Shown here piece by piece: positions 17,532 to 24,929 of a stretch of DNA of 64,000 bases. Source of the DNA: Tenderia sp965602225 (lineage in GTDB: Bacteria; Pseudomonadota; Gammaproteobacteria; Tenderiales; Tenderiaceae); the NCBI GenBank assembly GCA_965602225.1, contig CBFCYE010000002.1, positions 149,844-213,843 of the forward strand. Direction: 5' to 3'. The translations under genes were made by a program, and so were the position numbers. The notes under the pieces were generated by a model that ran no database searches, was not told where the DNA came from, and saw nothing but the letters and a program-made list of their open reading frames with translations. The first letter of the stretch is position 1, and each line of letters begins with the position of its first letter.

Positions 17532-18209
17532 TCACTCTGGTGCCGGCACAACAAGAATGGTACGAAGGTAAGCGATAACATCATCGATCTCCTCTTCCTT
17601 CAGCTGCATACCCCAAACAGGCATCACGCCTGAACGCCCCATGGCAGCGCCCCCCTGAGTGATAATCATCTTTTTGTAGACATCATTTTTATCACTGCGG
17701 GTAAGGTCAGCCGGTGGGGGGTCATACAACACTGAGGCCCGGCCTTTACCATTGCCTTTTACGCCATGACAAAGAATGCAATTGGTCATAAACACAACCT
17801 TGCCACGCGCCTCAGGTTTCTCCATCACATAGAGATACTCCATAACATCGGCCATCTGTTCATCACTCAACTCGTCTTCCCAGGCAGGCATATACCTAGA
17901 CAAACCAACAGCACTACCACCGTGACGAATCATTTTATCGTAAAACTCAGGCGTATTATTTCCCATGGTAATCACCAGATTCCCTTGCCCATACAACTTG
18001 GTCGCCCGTGCCTTGCCATCACCTTTCTGGCCGTGACACAAGGAGCAGTAATGTTTATAGACAATCCCGCCCCTGATTAAAGGGTCGGACTTAACCGCCT
18101 TCACATCTTTGCGCGAATCGGTATCCTTTTTTGCATAAGCGAGGTTGAAGGCACTGGTCGAAAAGACCAGTGCCAACACGCTTGCCAGTAGTACGGGCGA
18201 CCTCATCAT
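17532..18209 (-). CDS. periplasmic di-haem cytochrome c (paralogue A of a tandem pair)
   Basis: A 225-residue exported di-haem cytochrome. The signal peptide is MMRSPVLLASVLALVFSTSA to about residue 26 (AYA). Haem sites are CSLCH (55-59) and CILCH (144-148), each followed by a Met-containing MPAW or MPVWGM block that probably supplies the sixth ligand. It differs from its downstream paralogue mainly in the N-terminal domain, while the C-terminal domains match closely, which points to a recent duplication. Its start overlaps the stop of the cupredoxin gene by 4 bp. It is likely an electron-transfer partner of the cupredoxin and peroxidase encoded upstream. Confidence 0.87.
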   Translation of the reverse strand: MMRSPVLLASVLALVFSTSAFNLAYAKKDTDSRKDVKAVKSDPLIRGGIVYKHYCSLCHGQKGDGKARATKLYGQGNLVITMGNNTPEFYDKMIRHGGSAVGLSRYMPAWEDELSDEQMADVMEYLYVMEKPEARGKVVFMTNCILCHGVKGNGKGRASVLYDPPPADLTRSDKNDVYKKMIITQGGAAMGRSGVMPVWGMQLKEEEIDDVIAYLRTILVVPAPE

Positions 18210-18541
18210 TCCACCGTTAATTCTAAGTACATTTCAGGATGGATAGCACATTCAATTTCAGCCTCACCCGGGGAATCAAAGACAACCGACTTTGACTCAC
18301 CAGCTGGGTATGAACCCAGGTCGAAGGTCTTCAAGTCAGATAACGAAAAGATGTTATGAAAAAACGGATCTTCGTTTTTAAAGTTGATCGTATCACCCGC
18401 TTTAATGGTGTACTCCTCAATCTGGGTACCATTCATCTTAAAGCTCTTGCTGTTTTGCATAATGGTATGCTCTGCGGCACTAACGGCGACAGAAGCAAAC
18501 AGGGTAACCAGACCCACTGCAACAGATTTCTTGCTCAACAT
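18206..18541 (-). CDS. periplasmic cupredoxin (plastocyanin/amicyanin-like)
   Basis: A 111-residue small blue copper protein. The signal peptide is MLSKKSVAVGLVTLFASVAV to about residue 22. The mature domain has the full type 1 copper ligand set: His62 in DPFFHNIF, then Cys98, His101 and Met104 in ECAIHPEM (C-x2-H-x2-M). The tight Cys-His-Met loop resembles that of amicyanin or plastocyanin rather than azurin. AAAGGAG precedes the ATG. It sits between a di-haem peroxidase gene (33 bp upstream) and a cytochrome gene (4-bp overlap), so it is probably the mobile one-electron carrier of this module. Confidence 0.88.
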   Translation of the reverse strand: MLSKKSVAVGLVTLFASVAVSAAEHTIMQNSKSFKMNGTQIEEYTIKAGDTINFKNEDPFFHNIFSLSDLKTFDLGSYPAGESKSVVFDSPGEAEIECAIHPEMYLELTVE

Positions 18542-18573
18542 ATTGTTCTCCTTTATATCCTTATCAATCTGTC

Positions 18574-19623
18574 TTATTTAACTGGCAGCACTGGAATAGT
18601 AACTTCCATTGGGTCACCCGTTAGCGACTTCAAGAAAGCAACCACAGCCTTTTTCTCTTTCTTGGAAAGATTTAGCTTCTTCATGTTTGGACTCAGCGTA
18701 CCGGCATTTTTGAAGCCACCTGCATTGTAGTGATCCACAACCTCTTCCAGAGTGTTATAGGCACCGTTATGCATGTATGGCGCTGTTAGCGCTACATCAC
18801 GCAGTGTTGGGGTCTTGAATGCACCTTTCAGCACATTGATTGGTTTGATGGCATAACGACCTGGATCTTCCATGTCTTTCAAACCAATATTATGGAAGCC
18901 GTTATCGCTAAAGTTAAAGCCATCATGACAGGCAGTACAGTTGGCCTTGCCCTTAAATATTTCAAAACCTTTCAGCGCCTCTTTACTCATGGCGCCATCG
19001 ACACCCTTTAACCAGCGATCAAAATCCGAATCAGTTGAAACCACGGTGCGTTCAAAGACCGCAATTGCCTTACCAATAGTTGATTTTGCAATACCTTCAC
19101 CAGGATAGGCGGCTTCAAACATCTCTACATAGCCAGGGATCGCCTTCAGCTCAGGAATCAATTCTTCCAGTGGTTGTGACATTTCACCACCCGCTTCGAT
19201 TGGCCCCAGTGCCTGTTTTTCCAGAGTACGCATACGACCATCCCAAAATTGAAAACGTTGATAGGCAGTATTCAAAATAGTTGGTGTTGAACGTTCCAGC
19301 GTACCCATGCCATGTCCAATCGCTGTAGGTTGGGCATCTGACCAACCCAGGGCTGGGTTATGACAGGTAGCGCAACTAATAAAGTTAGAACCTGACAGAC
19401 GAGGATCAAAAAACAGAAATTTACCCAGCTCAACCCGTTCAGGTGTACTAAGATTTTTTTTGCCTTGTGGCACTTCCATCGGACGCAGAAACTTTTTAAC
19501 ATCCACAGCACTGGGTGCATTCGCAGCAGACGCCGCAGTAGCTCCCAACACAACAGTCACACCCATCAATGCAGTTGCAATCATCTTTGTCAGACCGTTC
19601 CGACGAAAGGCACTTGGTTTCAT
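18574..19623 (-). CDS. di-haem cytochrome c peroxidase / MauG family protein
   Basis: A 349-residue periplasmic di-haem protein. The signal region runs to about residue 34 (ATAASA). The N-terminal haem site is CATCH (84-88, followed by NPALGWSD), and the C-terminal site is CTACH (229-233, followed by DGFNFSDNGFHNIG). Further family landmarks are ERSTPTILNTAYQRFQFWDG, ALTAPYMHNGAYNTLEEVV and FLKSLTGDPM. This is the bacterial cytochrome c peroxidase/MauG superfamily. Whether it reduces H2O2 or oxidises another substrate cannot be decided from sequence. GAGGAG precedes the ATG. It is the first gene of an operon with a cupredoxin and two di-haem cytochromes, its likely electron partners. Confidence 0.9.
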   Translation of the reverse strand: MKPSAFRRNGLTKMIATALMGVTVVLGATAASAANAPSAVDVKKFLRPMEVPQGKKNLSTPERVELGKFLFFDPRLSGSNFISCATCHNPALGWSDAQPTAIGHGMGTLERSTPTILNTAYQRFQFWDGRMRTLEKQALGPIEAGGEMSQPLEELIPELKAIPGYVEMFEAAYPGEGIAKSTIGKAIAVFERTVVSTDSDFDRWLKGVDGAMSKEALKGFEIFKGKANCTACHDGFNFSDNGFHNIGLKDMEDPGRYAIKPINVLKGAFKTPTLRDVALTAPYMHNGAYNTLEEVVDHYNAGGFKNAGTLSPNMKKLNLSKKEKKAVVAFLKSLTGDPMEVTIPVLPVK

Positions 19624-19692
19624 GATTTTCTCCTCATAAGAAATAACTCAGTATTAAATTAAAAATAAGACCCCAAACCCTAAGAACTCAAA

Positions 19693-21327
19693 CTACAATT
19701 TAAAATTTTCGACCAACTGACCAAGATCTCCGGCCGCTTCATTCAAAGTCCCTGACAGGCCATGCAAAACCTCAGTTTGATTATTTGTTTCACTACTCAA
19801 ATCAACCAGCGAATTTACTGCTTCATTGATCCCACCAACGGCGCGTTCCTGCTCGCCGATCATATGCACCACTTCGTGCATGGCGTCACGCAGCTGTACC
19901 GCCTGATCGCGACTTAACGAGGTCTCATCTGAAACCGCAGTCAGGCGTTCAATATTTTCACGCGACTCAGACACTGAACTTTCCAACATACTCACTGCAT
20001 TACCAACACTAGATGAAATAGTTTCAACCAGCCCAGATATTTCTGAAGTTGCCTCACCGGTCCGCGATGCCAGTTGACGCACCTCATCAGCCACCACCGC
20101 AAAACCACGGCCCTGTTCACCGGCACGGGCAGCCTCAATGGCCGCATTTAATGCCAGTAGATTGGTCTGGGATGAAATATCACGAATGGTTTGAGTGATT
20201 GCGGTAATCGTTTCCGCTGTCTTTGACAGGTCGCGGGTGACCTGGGCGGTATGTTCCATATGCTCCTGAAAGCGTTCAAAGCTGGCTGTTGTTTCATTGA
20301 TCTTGTCAGCCATGCGTTCCGAGGTATCGGCACTCTCCTGCGCCTTCACCGCAGCCCGTTCCAGCTCTTCTACCGCACCAGCGGTGGTCGACATAACCAC
20401 CTCTGCATCAGACTTAATGCCTGTAACACTGTCATGCAACCGGGAAGAAACGTTATGAATACCATTAGCGGCTTGCGCCACATTTTCTGCTTCAGCGCTT
20501 AATGTTGCGGTGCCACCATAGACCTTGGTAATAATGCCATGCAGGTCACCAACCGTTCTGTTCATGGCCTTGATAATGCTGCCCACTTCATCCTTGCCTG
20601 CATTTTCGAGTTTAACGCGGAGATCACCGTTAGACAGCGCATCCATCGCCCGCTCAAGCGCAAACATGGGTTTAACCGCAAAACGAGCCAGTAACAGGCT
20701 TAAAAGAAGACTGATAAATGCACCTACGCCGACAAAGATCATCAGTACATAAATTGTTTGTCTGCCGGCCTCTTCAATATCAATCAATTGCTGATCCATT
20801 GAGGCCCGTTGTTCAGTGGTGATTGCATCAGATAATTCTTCAATACGATCAAACAGTGGCTGCATTACATCCAGGGCCCTGATGGCCTCCAGGTCTCTAT
20901 CCTTTTTCGCCAGTTTGATGACTTGCATACGCTTGGGATTAATCTCTGCAATCAAGCCCTGTAACTCAATGACATTAGGATTACCCGGCATAACATCAAG
21001 CAGTCTGGTGATTTTTTCCTCCAAGTCACCGGCTGCCCTAATCGCTGCAATGGCAGCCATGCGAATCTCTTTTTTATCGACATGGGCAATAACCTCGGCC
21101 TGGGCCACGCCCGTTTGCAGCAATGCGAACTGGGCCTCTTCCACCGTACGCATGCGCGACATGGCTTCGGCATTGGTCTGATTAACCTCTTTAGTCAGTT
21201 TGACAATGGAATACGCACCGAGCGCGCCGACAGCAATAGTGCCAAGCACAAGAATCCCGGTTAAGGCTAATATTTTGGTGCGCCACTTAAATCGTCCTAA
21301 CAGGCGCTCAAACTGATTAATCATCAT
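19693..21327 (-). CDS. methyl-accepting chemotaxis protein
   Basis: A 544-residue inner-membrane chemoreceptor. TM1 is at about residues 18-42 (ILALTGILVLGTIAVGALGA). A periplasmic four-helix-bundle-type ligand domain spans about 43-190, and TM2 about 192-215 (IYVLMIFVGVGAFISLLLSL). HAMP follows, with a YxGxATLS-type junction. The cytoplasmic signalling tip has the conserved hairpin SSQTNLLALNAAIEAARAGE and GRGFAVVADEVRQLASRT, which contacts CheA and CheW. The length is typical and the ligand is unknown. It lies 69 bp upstream of the peroxidase operon on the same strand, so a link to redox sensing is possible but unproven. Confidence 0.92.
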   Translation of the reverse strand: MMINQFERLLGRFKWRTKILALTGILVLGTIAVGALGAYSIVKLTKEVNQTNAEAMSRMRTVEEAQFALLQTGVAQAEVIAHVDKKEIRMAAIAAIRAAGDLEEKITRLLDVMPGNPNVIELQGLIAEINPKRMQVIKLAKKDRDLEAIRALDVMQPLFDRIEELSDAITTEQRASMDQQLIDIEEAGRQTIYVLMIFVGVGAFISLLLSLLLARFAVKPMFALERAMDALSNGDLRVKLENAGKDEVGSIIKAMNRTVGDLHGIITKVYGGTATLSAEAENVAQAANGIHNVSSRLHDSVTGIKSDAEVVMSTTAGAVEELERAAVKAQESADTSERMADKINETTASFERFQEHMEHTAQVTRDLSKTAETITAITQTIRDISSQTNLLALNAAIEAARAGEQGRGFAVVADEVRQLASRTGEATSEISGLVETISSSVGNAVSMLESSVSESRENIERLTAVSDETSLSRDQAVQLRDAMHEVVHMIGEQERAVGGINEAVNSLVDLSSETNNQTEVLHGLSGTLNEAAGDLGQLVENFKL

Positions 21328-21651
21328 CTACACCTTAATATCCATATAACATTCTCTGGTGCTCCCCCTAGAACAAACAAGTCGCAATTATTAGATCGCT
21401 TCCTACACCCGTAGCTTATTTATCGTCGATATAACTAGAACCTTTAGATGGTTTTTTCTAAAAAAAACATTGCAATTCAATAGACTTAGATTAGCTTTTG
21501 TCGCAAGTACAACCACACACACAAATCTTGTTTCTACAAAAAAAACGTAAGCAACTGAAATGTAAAAAAAAAGGGCGCCTAAAAGGCGCCCTAAATAAAA
21601 CATTAAAAAATTAAATTTAAATTGTTAACAAATGTTAAGTAATATTAATGA
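21328..21651. other. 324-bp AT-rich intergenic region between parE and the chemoreceptor gene
   Basis: It holds the parE terminator (21563-21591) and presumably the promoter of the chemoreceptor gene on the minus strand. The rest is AT-rich with no supported gene. Confidence 0.6.
21563..21591 (-). terminator. intrinsic terminator of parE
   Basis: GGGCGCC (21573-21579) and GGCGCCC (21585-21591) form a 7-bp perfect stem with loop TAAAA. On the minus strand a run of ten T's follows. It lies about 60 bp past the parE stop. Confidence 0.9.
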
Positions 21652-23535
21652 TTAAACCTCGGCCAGGTTACCCTTGCTTTCCAACCAGGCACGCCGATCA
21701 GCCGCACGCTTCTTGGCCAACAGCATATCCATCATCTGATCGGTGTCGTCACCAGTTTCGAGGGTCAGCTGCACCAGGCGACGCGTATCGGGATCAATCG
21801 TCGTTTCACGCAGTTGCAACGGATTCATCTCACCCAAACCTTTAAAGCGTTGAATCGAGACCTTGCCTTTGAGTTTGTCAGCAGAGATGCGATCAAGCAC
21901 ACCCTGCCTTTCAGCTTCATCCAGGGCATAAAAGACCTGTTTGCCAACATCGATACGAAACAGCGGCGGCATAGCGACATAGACGTGCCCCGCATCCACC
22001 AACGGGCGGAAGTGGCGTAGAAACAGCGCACACAACAGCGTGGCAATATGCATACCATCCGAATCGGCATCAGCGAGGATGCAGACCTTGCCGTAACGTA
22101 AACCTTTTAGCTCACCCGAACCCGGTTCGACACCGATGGCCACCGAGATATCATGCACCTCTTGTGAAGCCAGCACCTCAAGCGACGCCACTTCCCAGGT
22201 GTTCAGGATCTTGCCGCGCAACGGCATGATGGCCTGATAGACACGATCACGGGCCTGCTTGGCCGAACCACCAGCCGAGTCACCTTCCACCAGAAACAGC
22301 TCTGAACGACCAATATCCTGCGAACTACAATCGGCTAGCTTGCCCGGCAGAGCGGGACCTGAAGTGACCTTCTTACGTACTACCTTTTTACCGGCACGCA
22401 TGCGTGATTGAGCATTATTAATAGCCAGCATGGCGATAAGTTCACCGGCCTCAGTATGCTGGTTCAACCACAGACTAAAGGCGTCCTTGATCACACCCGA
22501 GATAAATGGCGCACACTCACGTGACGAAAGGCGTTCCTTGGTTTGACCGCTGAATTGAGGGTCTTCCAGCTTCACCGACAGCACATAGGCACACTTGTCC
22601 CAAACATCGTCCGGTGCCAACTTAACGCCACGCGGCAGCAGGTTGCGGAATTCACAGAACTCACGAATGGCATCGGTCAGGCCAGTACGCAGGCCGTTAA
22701 CGTGGGTGCCGCCCTGGGCGGTAGGAATCAGATTGACATAGCTCTCGGTAATCAGCTCGCCACCTTCCGGCAACCAGGCCACGGCCCAATCAGCCGCTTC
22801 GTGCACTGAGGCGGTGCCACCGACGAATAGTTCTTCCGGCAACAGGGTAAAACCCTGCAGAGCACCACCAAGATAATCGCTCAGGCCATCTTCGTAATAC
22901 CACTCTTCACGCTCATCAGTTTTTTCATCATGGAAAGTGACATGCAGGCCTGGGCAGAGTACCGCCTTGGCACGTAATACATGTTTGAGTTTGCTAACAG
23001 AAATTCTAGGGGAATCAAAAAACACCGGATCAGGCCAGAAACGCACCCGGGTACCGGTATTCTGTTTGCCGACCTTGCCCACCACCGCCAGATCAGAGAT
23101 CTTGTTGCCGTCGGCAAAGGCAATGTTGTACTCCTGACCATTGCGTCTGACCCAGACATCCAGGCGATTGGAGAGGGCGTTAACAACAGACACACCCACC
23201 CCGTGCAGGCCGCCGGAGAACTGGTAATTGCTGTTGGAAAACTTGCCGCCAGCATGCAGCTTGGTCAGGATGACCTCGACCCCGGGCACACCCTCTTCCG
23301 GGTGAATATCCACCGGCATGCCGCGACCATCATCCTGCACCTCCAGCGAACCATCTTTATAGAGAGTGATCTCGACCTTTTTTGCATGCCCGGCCATGGC
23401 CTCATCGACACTATTATCTATGACCTCCTGGGCCAAATGATTAGGGCGGGTGGTGTCGGTGTACATGCCTGGGCGCTTGCGCACCGGCTCAAGGCCGCTC
23501 AGGACTTCAATGGAGGAAGCGTCGTAACTGCTCAT
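21652..23535 (-). CDS. parE: DNA topoisomerase IV subunit B
   Basis: A 627-residue ATPase subunit of topoisomerase IV. The GHKL ATPase domain begins YDASSIEVLSGLEPVRKRPGM and includes the N-box EVIDNSVDEAMAG, DDGRGMPVDIHPE and GGLHGVGVSVVNALS. The transducer domain follows. The TOPRIM domain has LFLVEGDSAGGSAKQ and ILADADSDGMHI, and the C terminus has RFKGLGEMNPLQL. The length of about 630 residues fits ParE and not the larger GyrB. parC is 5.3 kb downstream on the same strand, and the E. coli neighbours yqiB and nudF are also in this window. The inverted repeat at 23630 lies in its upstream region. Confidence 0.95.
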   Translation of the reverse strand: MSSYDASSIEVLSGLEPVRKRPGMYTDTTRPNHLAQEVIDNSVDEAMAGHAKKVEITLYKDGSLEVQDDGRGMPVDIHPEEGVPGVEVILTKLHAGGKFSNSNYQFSGGLHGVGVSVVNALSNRLDVWVRRNGQEYNIAFADGNKISDLAVVGKVGKQNTGTRVRFWPDPVFFDSPRISVSKLKHVLRAKAVLCPGLHVTFHDEKTDEREEWYYEDGLSDYLGGALQGFTLLPEELFVGGTASVHEAADWAVAWLPEGGELITESYVNLIPTAQGGTHVNGLRTGLTDAIREFCEFRNLLPRGVKLAPDDVWDKCAYVLSVKLEDPQFSGQTKERLSSRECAPFISGVIKDAFSLWLNQHTEAGELIAMLAINNAQSRMRAGKKVVRKKVTSGPALPGKLADCSSQDIGRSELFLVEGDSAGGSAKQARDRVYQAIMPLRGKILNTWEVASLEVLASQEVHDISVAIGVEPGSGELKGLRYGKVCILADADSDGMHIATLLCALFLRHFRPLVDAGHVYVAMPPLFRIDVGKQVFYALDEAERQGVLDRISADKLKGKVSIQRFKGLGEMNPLQLRETTIDPDTRRLVQLTLETGDDTDQMMDMLLAKKRAADRRAWLESKGNLAEV

Positions 23536-23629
23536 ACTAAAATCTTTAATATCCTGTTAATTCAATGCGCAGAGACTGTATCATGTGAGCCTTGGAAACG
23601 CATCATGAGCAAATCATGATGTTGCCGAT

Positions 23630-23682
23630 GTAGGGTGCGCCGTGCGCACCGTCATTACCATGGTGCGCACGGCGCACCCTAC
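23630..23682. repeat. 21-bp perfect inverted repeat between parE and xseB
   Basis: Arms 23630-23650 (begins GTAGGGTGCGCCGTGCGC) and 23662-23682 are exact reverse complements around an 11-base spacer. Each arm is itself partly palindromic (GTGCGCAC). It looks like a dispersed REP-type intergenic element rather than a terminator. It ends only 17 bases before the xseB ATG, in the divergent promoter region. Confidence 0.8.
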
Positions 23683-23699
23683 AACTACCCTTGTTGAAA

Positions 23700-23933
23700 A
23701 TGCCTAGAAAAAGCACAAAAAAACCAGACTTTGAAACCGCCCTGGAAGAACTCGAAACCCTGGTGGAAAACCTTGAGCAGGGCGACATCAGCCTGGAAGA
23801 GTCACTCAAACTGTTCGAGCGCGGTGTCACCCTGACCCGCAGCTGCCAGACCTCACTCAAAGAGGCCGAGCAAAAGGTTCAGATCCTGCTCGAAAAGAGC
23901 GGTGAAGCGGAGGCCTTTGAAAGCGATGAATAA
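23700..23933 (+). CDS. xseB: exodeoxyribonuclease VII small subunit
   Basis: A 77-residue helical protein and the small subunit of exonuclease VII, which degrades single-stranded DNA together with XseA. The family core is present: PDFETALEELETLVENLEQG, then ISLEESLKLFERGVTLTRSC and LKEAEQKVQIL. I start at the ATG at 23700; an in-frame TTG three codons earlier is unlikely. There is no clear Shine-Dalgarno, because the sequence just upstream is the end of the inverted repeat. The stop overlaps the ispA start by 8 bp, the usual xseB-ispA-dxs arrangement. Confidence 0.9.
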   Translation: MPRKSTKKPDFETALEELETLVENLEQGDISLEESLKLFERGVTLTRSCQTSLKEAEQKVQILLEKSGEAEAFESDE

Positions 23934-24822
23934 CACTCTGAAACAACTGCTGACCGCCCACCAGGCGCGCACCGAAACCACACTTGATCAGTGGCTGCCC
24001 AAGCCAAACATCGCCCCAGCCACCCTGCACCAGGCAATGCGCCATTCGAGCCTGGATGGTGGCAAACGGGTCAGACCATTTTTGGTCTACAGCGCCGGCC
24101 AGGCCCTGGGGGTTGAATTAGAACAACTGGATGGCCCAGCCGCTGCAGTAGAACTAATCCATGTCTATTCCCTAATTCATGATGACCTGCCAGCCATGGA
24201 CGATGATGACCTGCGCCGCGGCAAGCCCACTTGCCACAAGGCCTTCGACGAGGCCACCGCCATTCTCGCCGGCGATGCGATTCAATCACTGGCATTTCAT
24301 GTACTCAGCCATGACAAAAACATCCAGGTGAGTGCCGAACGTCGCCTGCAGATGATCGACAATCTAGCTACCGCATCCGGATCACGCGGCATGTGTGGCG
24401 GCCAGGCCATTGATCTGGAATCCGTCGGCAAAAGCCTCGATCTGCCAGAACTGGAAAACATGCACATCCACAAGACCGGCGCCCTGATCCGCGCCAGTGT
24501 CATGCTTGGCGCACTCAGCGGTGAAGATGTGAGCGAAACACAGCTGAAACAGCTCAATCACTACGCCAAGTGCATCGGCCTAGCCTTCCAGATTCAGGAC
24601 GACATCCTCGATATCGAAGGTGACACAGCAACACTGGGCAAGACCCAGGGTGCCGACATCGCCCGAGACAAACCCACCTATCCGGCCCTGCTGGGCATGG
24701 ATGGCGCCAAACAACGTGCTCAGGAGCTATACCAGGAGGCCCTGGCCAGCCTGGATTGTTTTGACGCCAAGGCCGATCCGCTACGCTGGATGGCGGAATA
24801 CATCATTTCACGCCGCAACTAA
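23926..24822 (+). CDS. ispA: farnesyl diphosphate synthase (geranyltranstransferase)
   Basis: A 298-residue soluble prenyltransferase that condenses IPP with DMAPP and then GPP to give farnesyl diphosphate for quinones and undecaprenyl phosphate. The first aspartate-rich motif is in LIHDDLPAMDDDDLRRGKPT and the second is QIQDDILDIEGD. The Lys/Arg substrate patch SLDGGKRVRPF is near residue 43. The start is ATG 23926, inside the end of xseB and upstream of dxs, so coupling with both isoprenoid and xse genes is the classical order. Confidence 0.94.
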   Translation: MNNTLKQLLTAHQARTETTLDQWLPKPNIAPATLHQAMRHSSLDGGKRVRPFLVYSAGQALGVELEQLDGPAAAVELIHVYSLIHDDLPAMDDDDLRRGKPTCHKAFDEATAILAGDAIQSLAFHVLSHDKNIQVSAERRLQMIDNLATASGSRGMCGGQAIDLESVGKSLDLPELENMHIHKTGALIRASVMLGALSGEDVSETQLKQLNHYAKCIGLAFQIQDDILDIEGDTATLGKTQGADIARDKPTYPALLGMDGAKQRAQELYQEALASLDCFDAKADPLRWMAEYIISRRN

Positions 24823-24830
24823 GCCATTCC

Positions 24831-24853
24831 AAGGCGGCCTCAACGGCCGCCTT
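24831..24853. repeat. GC-rich hairpin between ispA and dxs
   Basis: AAGGCGGCC (24831-24839) pairs perfectly with GGCCGCCTT (24845-24853), loop TCAAC. It starts 9 bp after the ispA stop and has no T-run, so it may modulate read-through or RNA stability rather than terminate. Confidence 0.55.
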
Positions 24854-24929
24854 CATAGCTTCCAGCCTTGCTTAAAAGGGCTTCGGGCCTCATAATTCAC
24901 GGTTTTTCCGCGCGCAGTATATATAGAGA

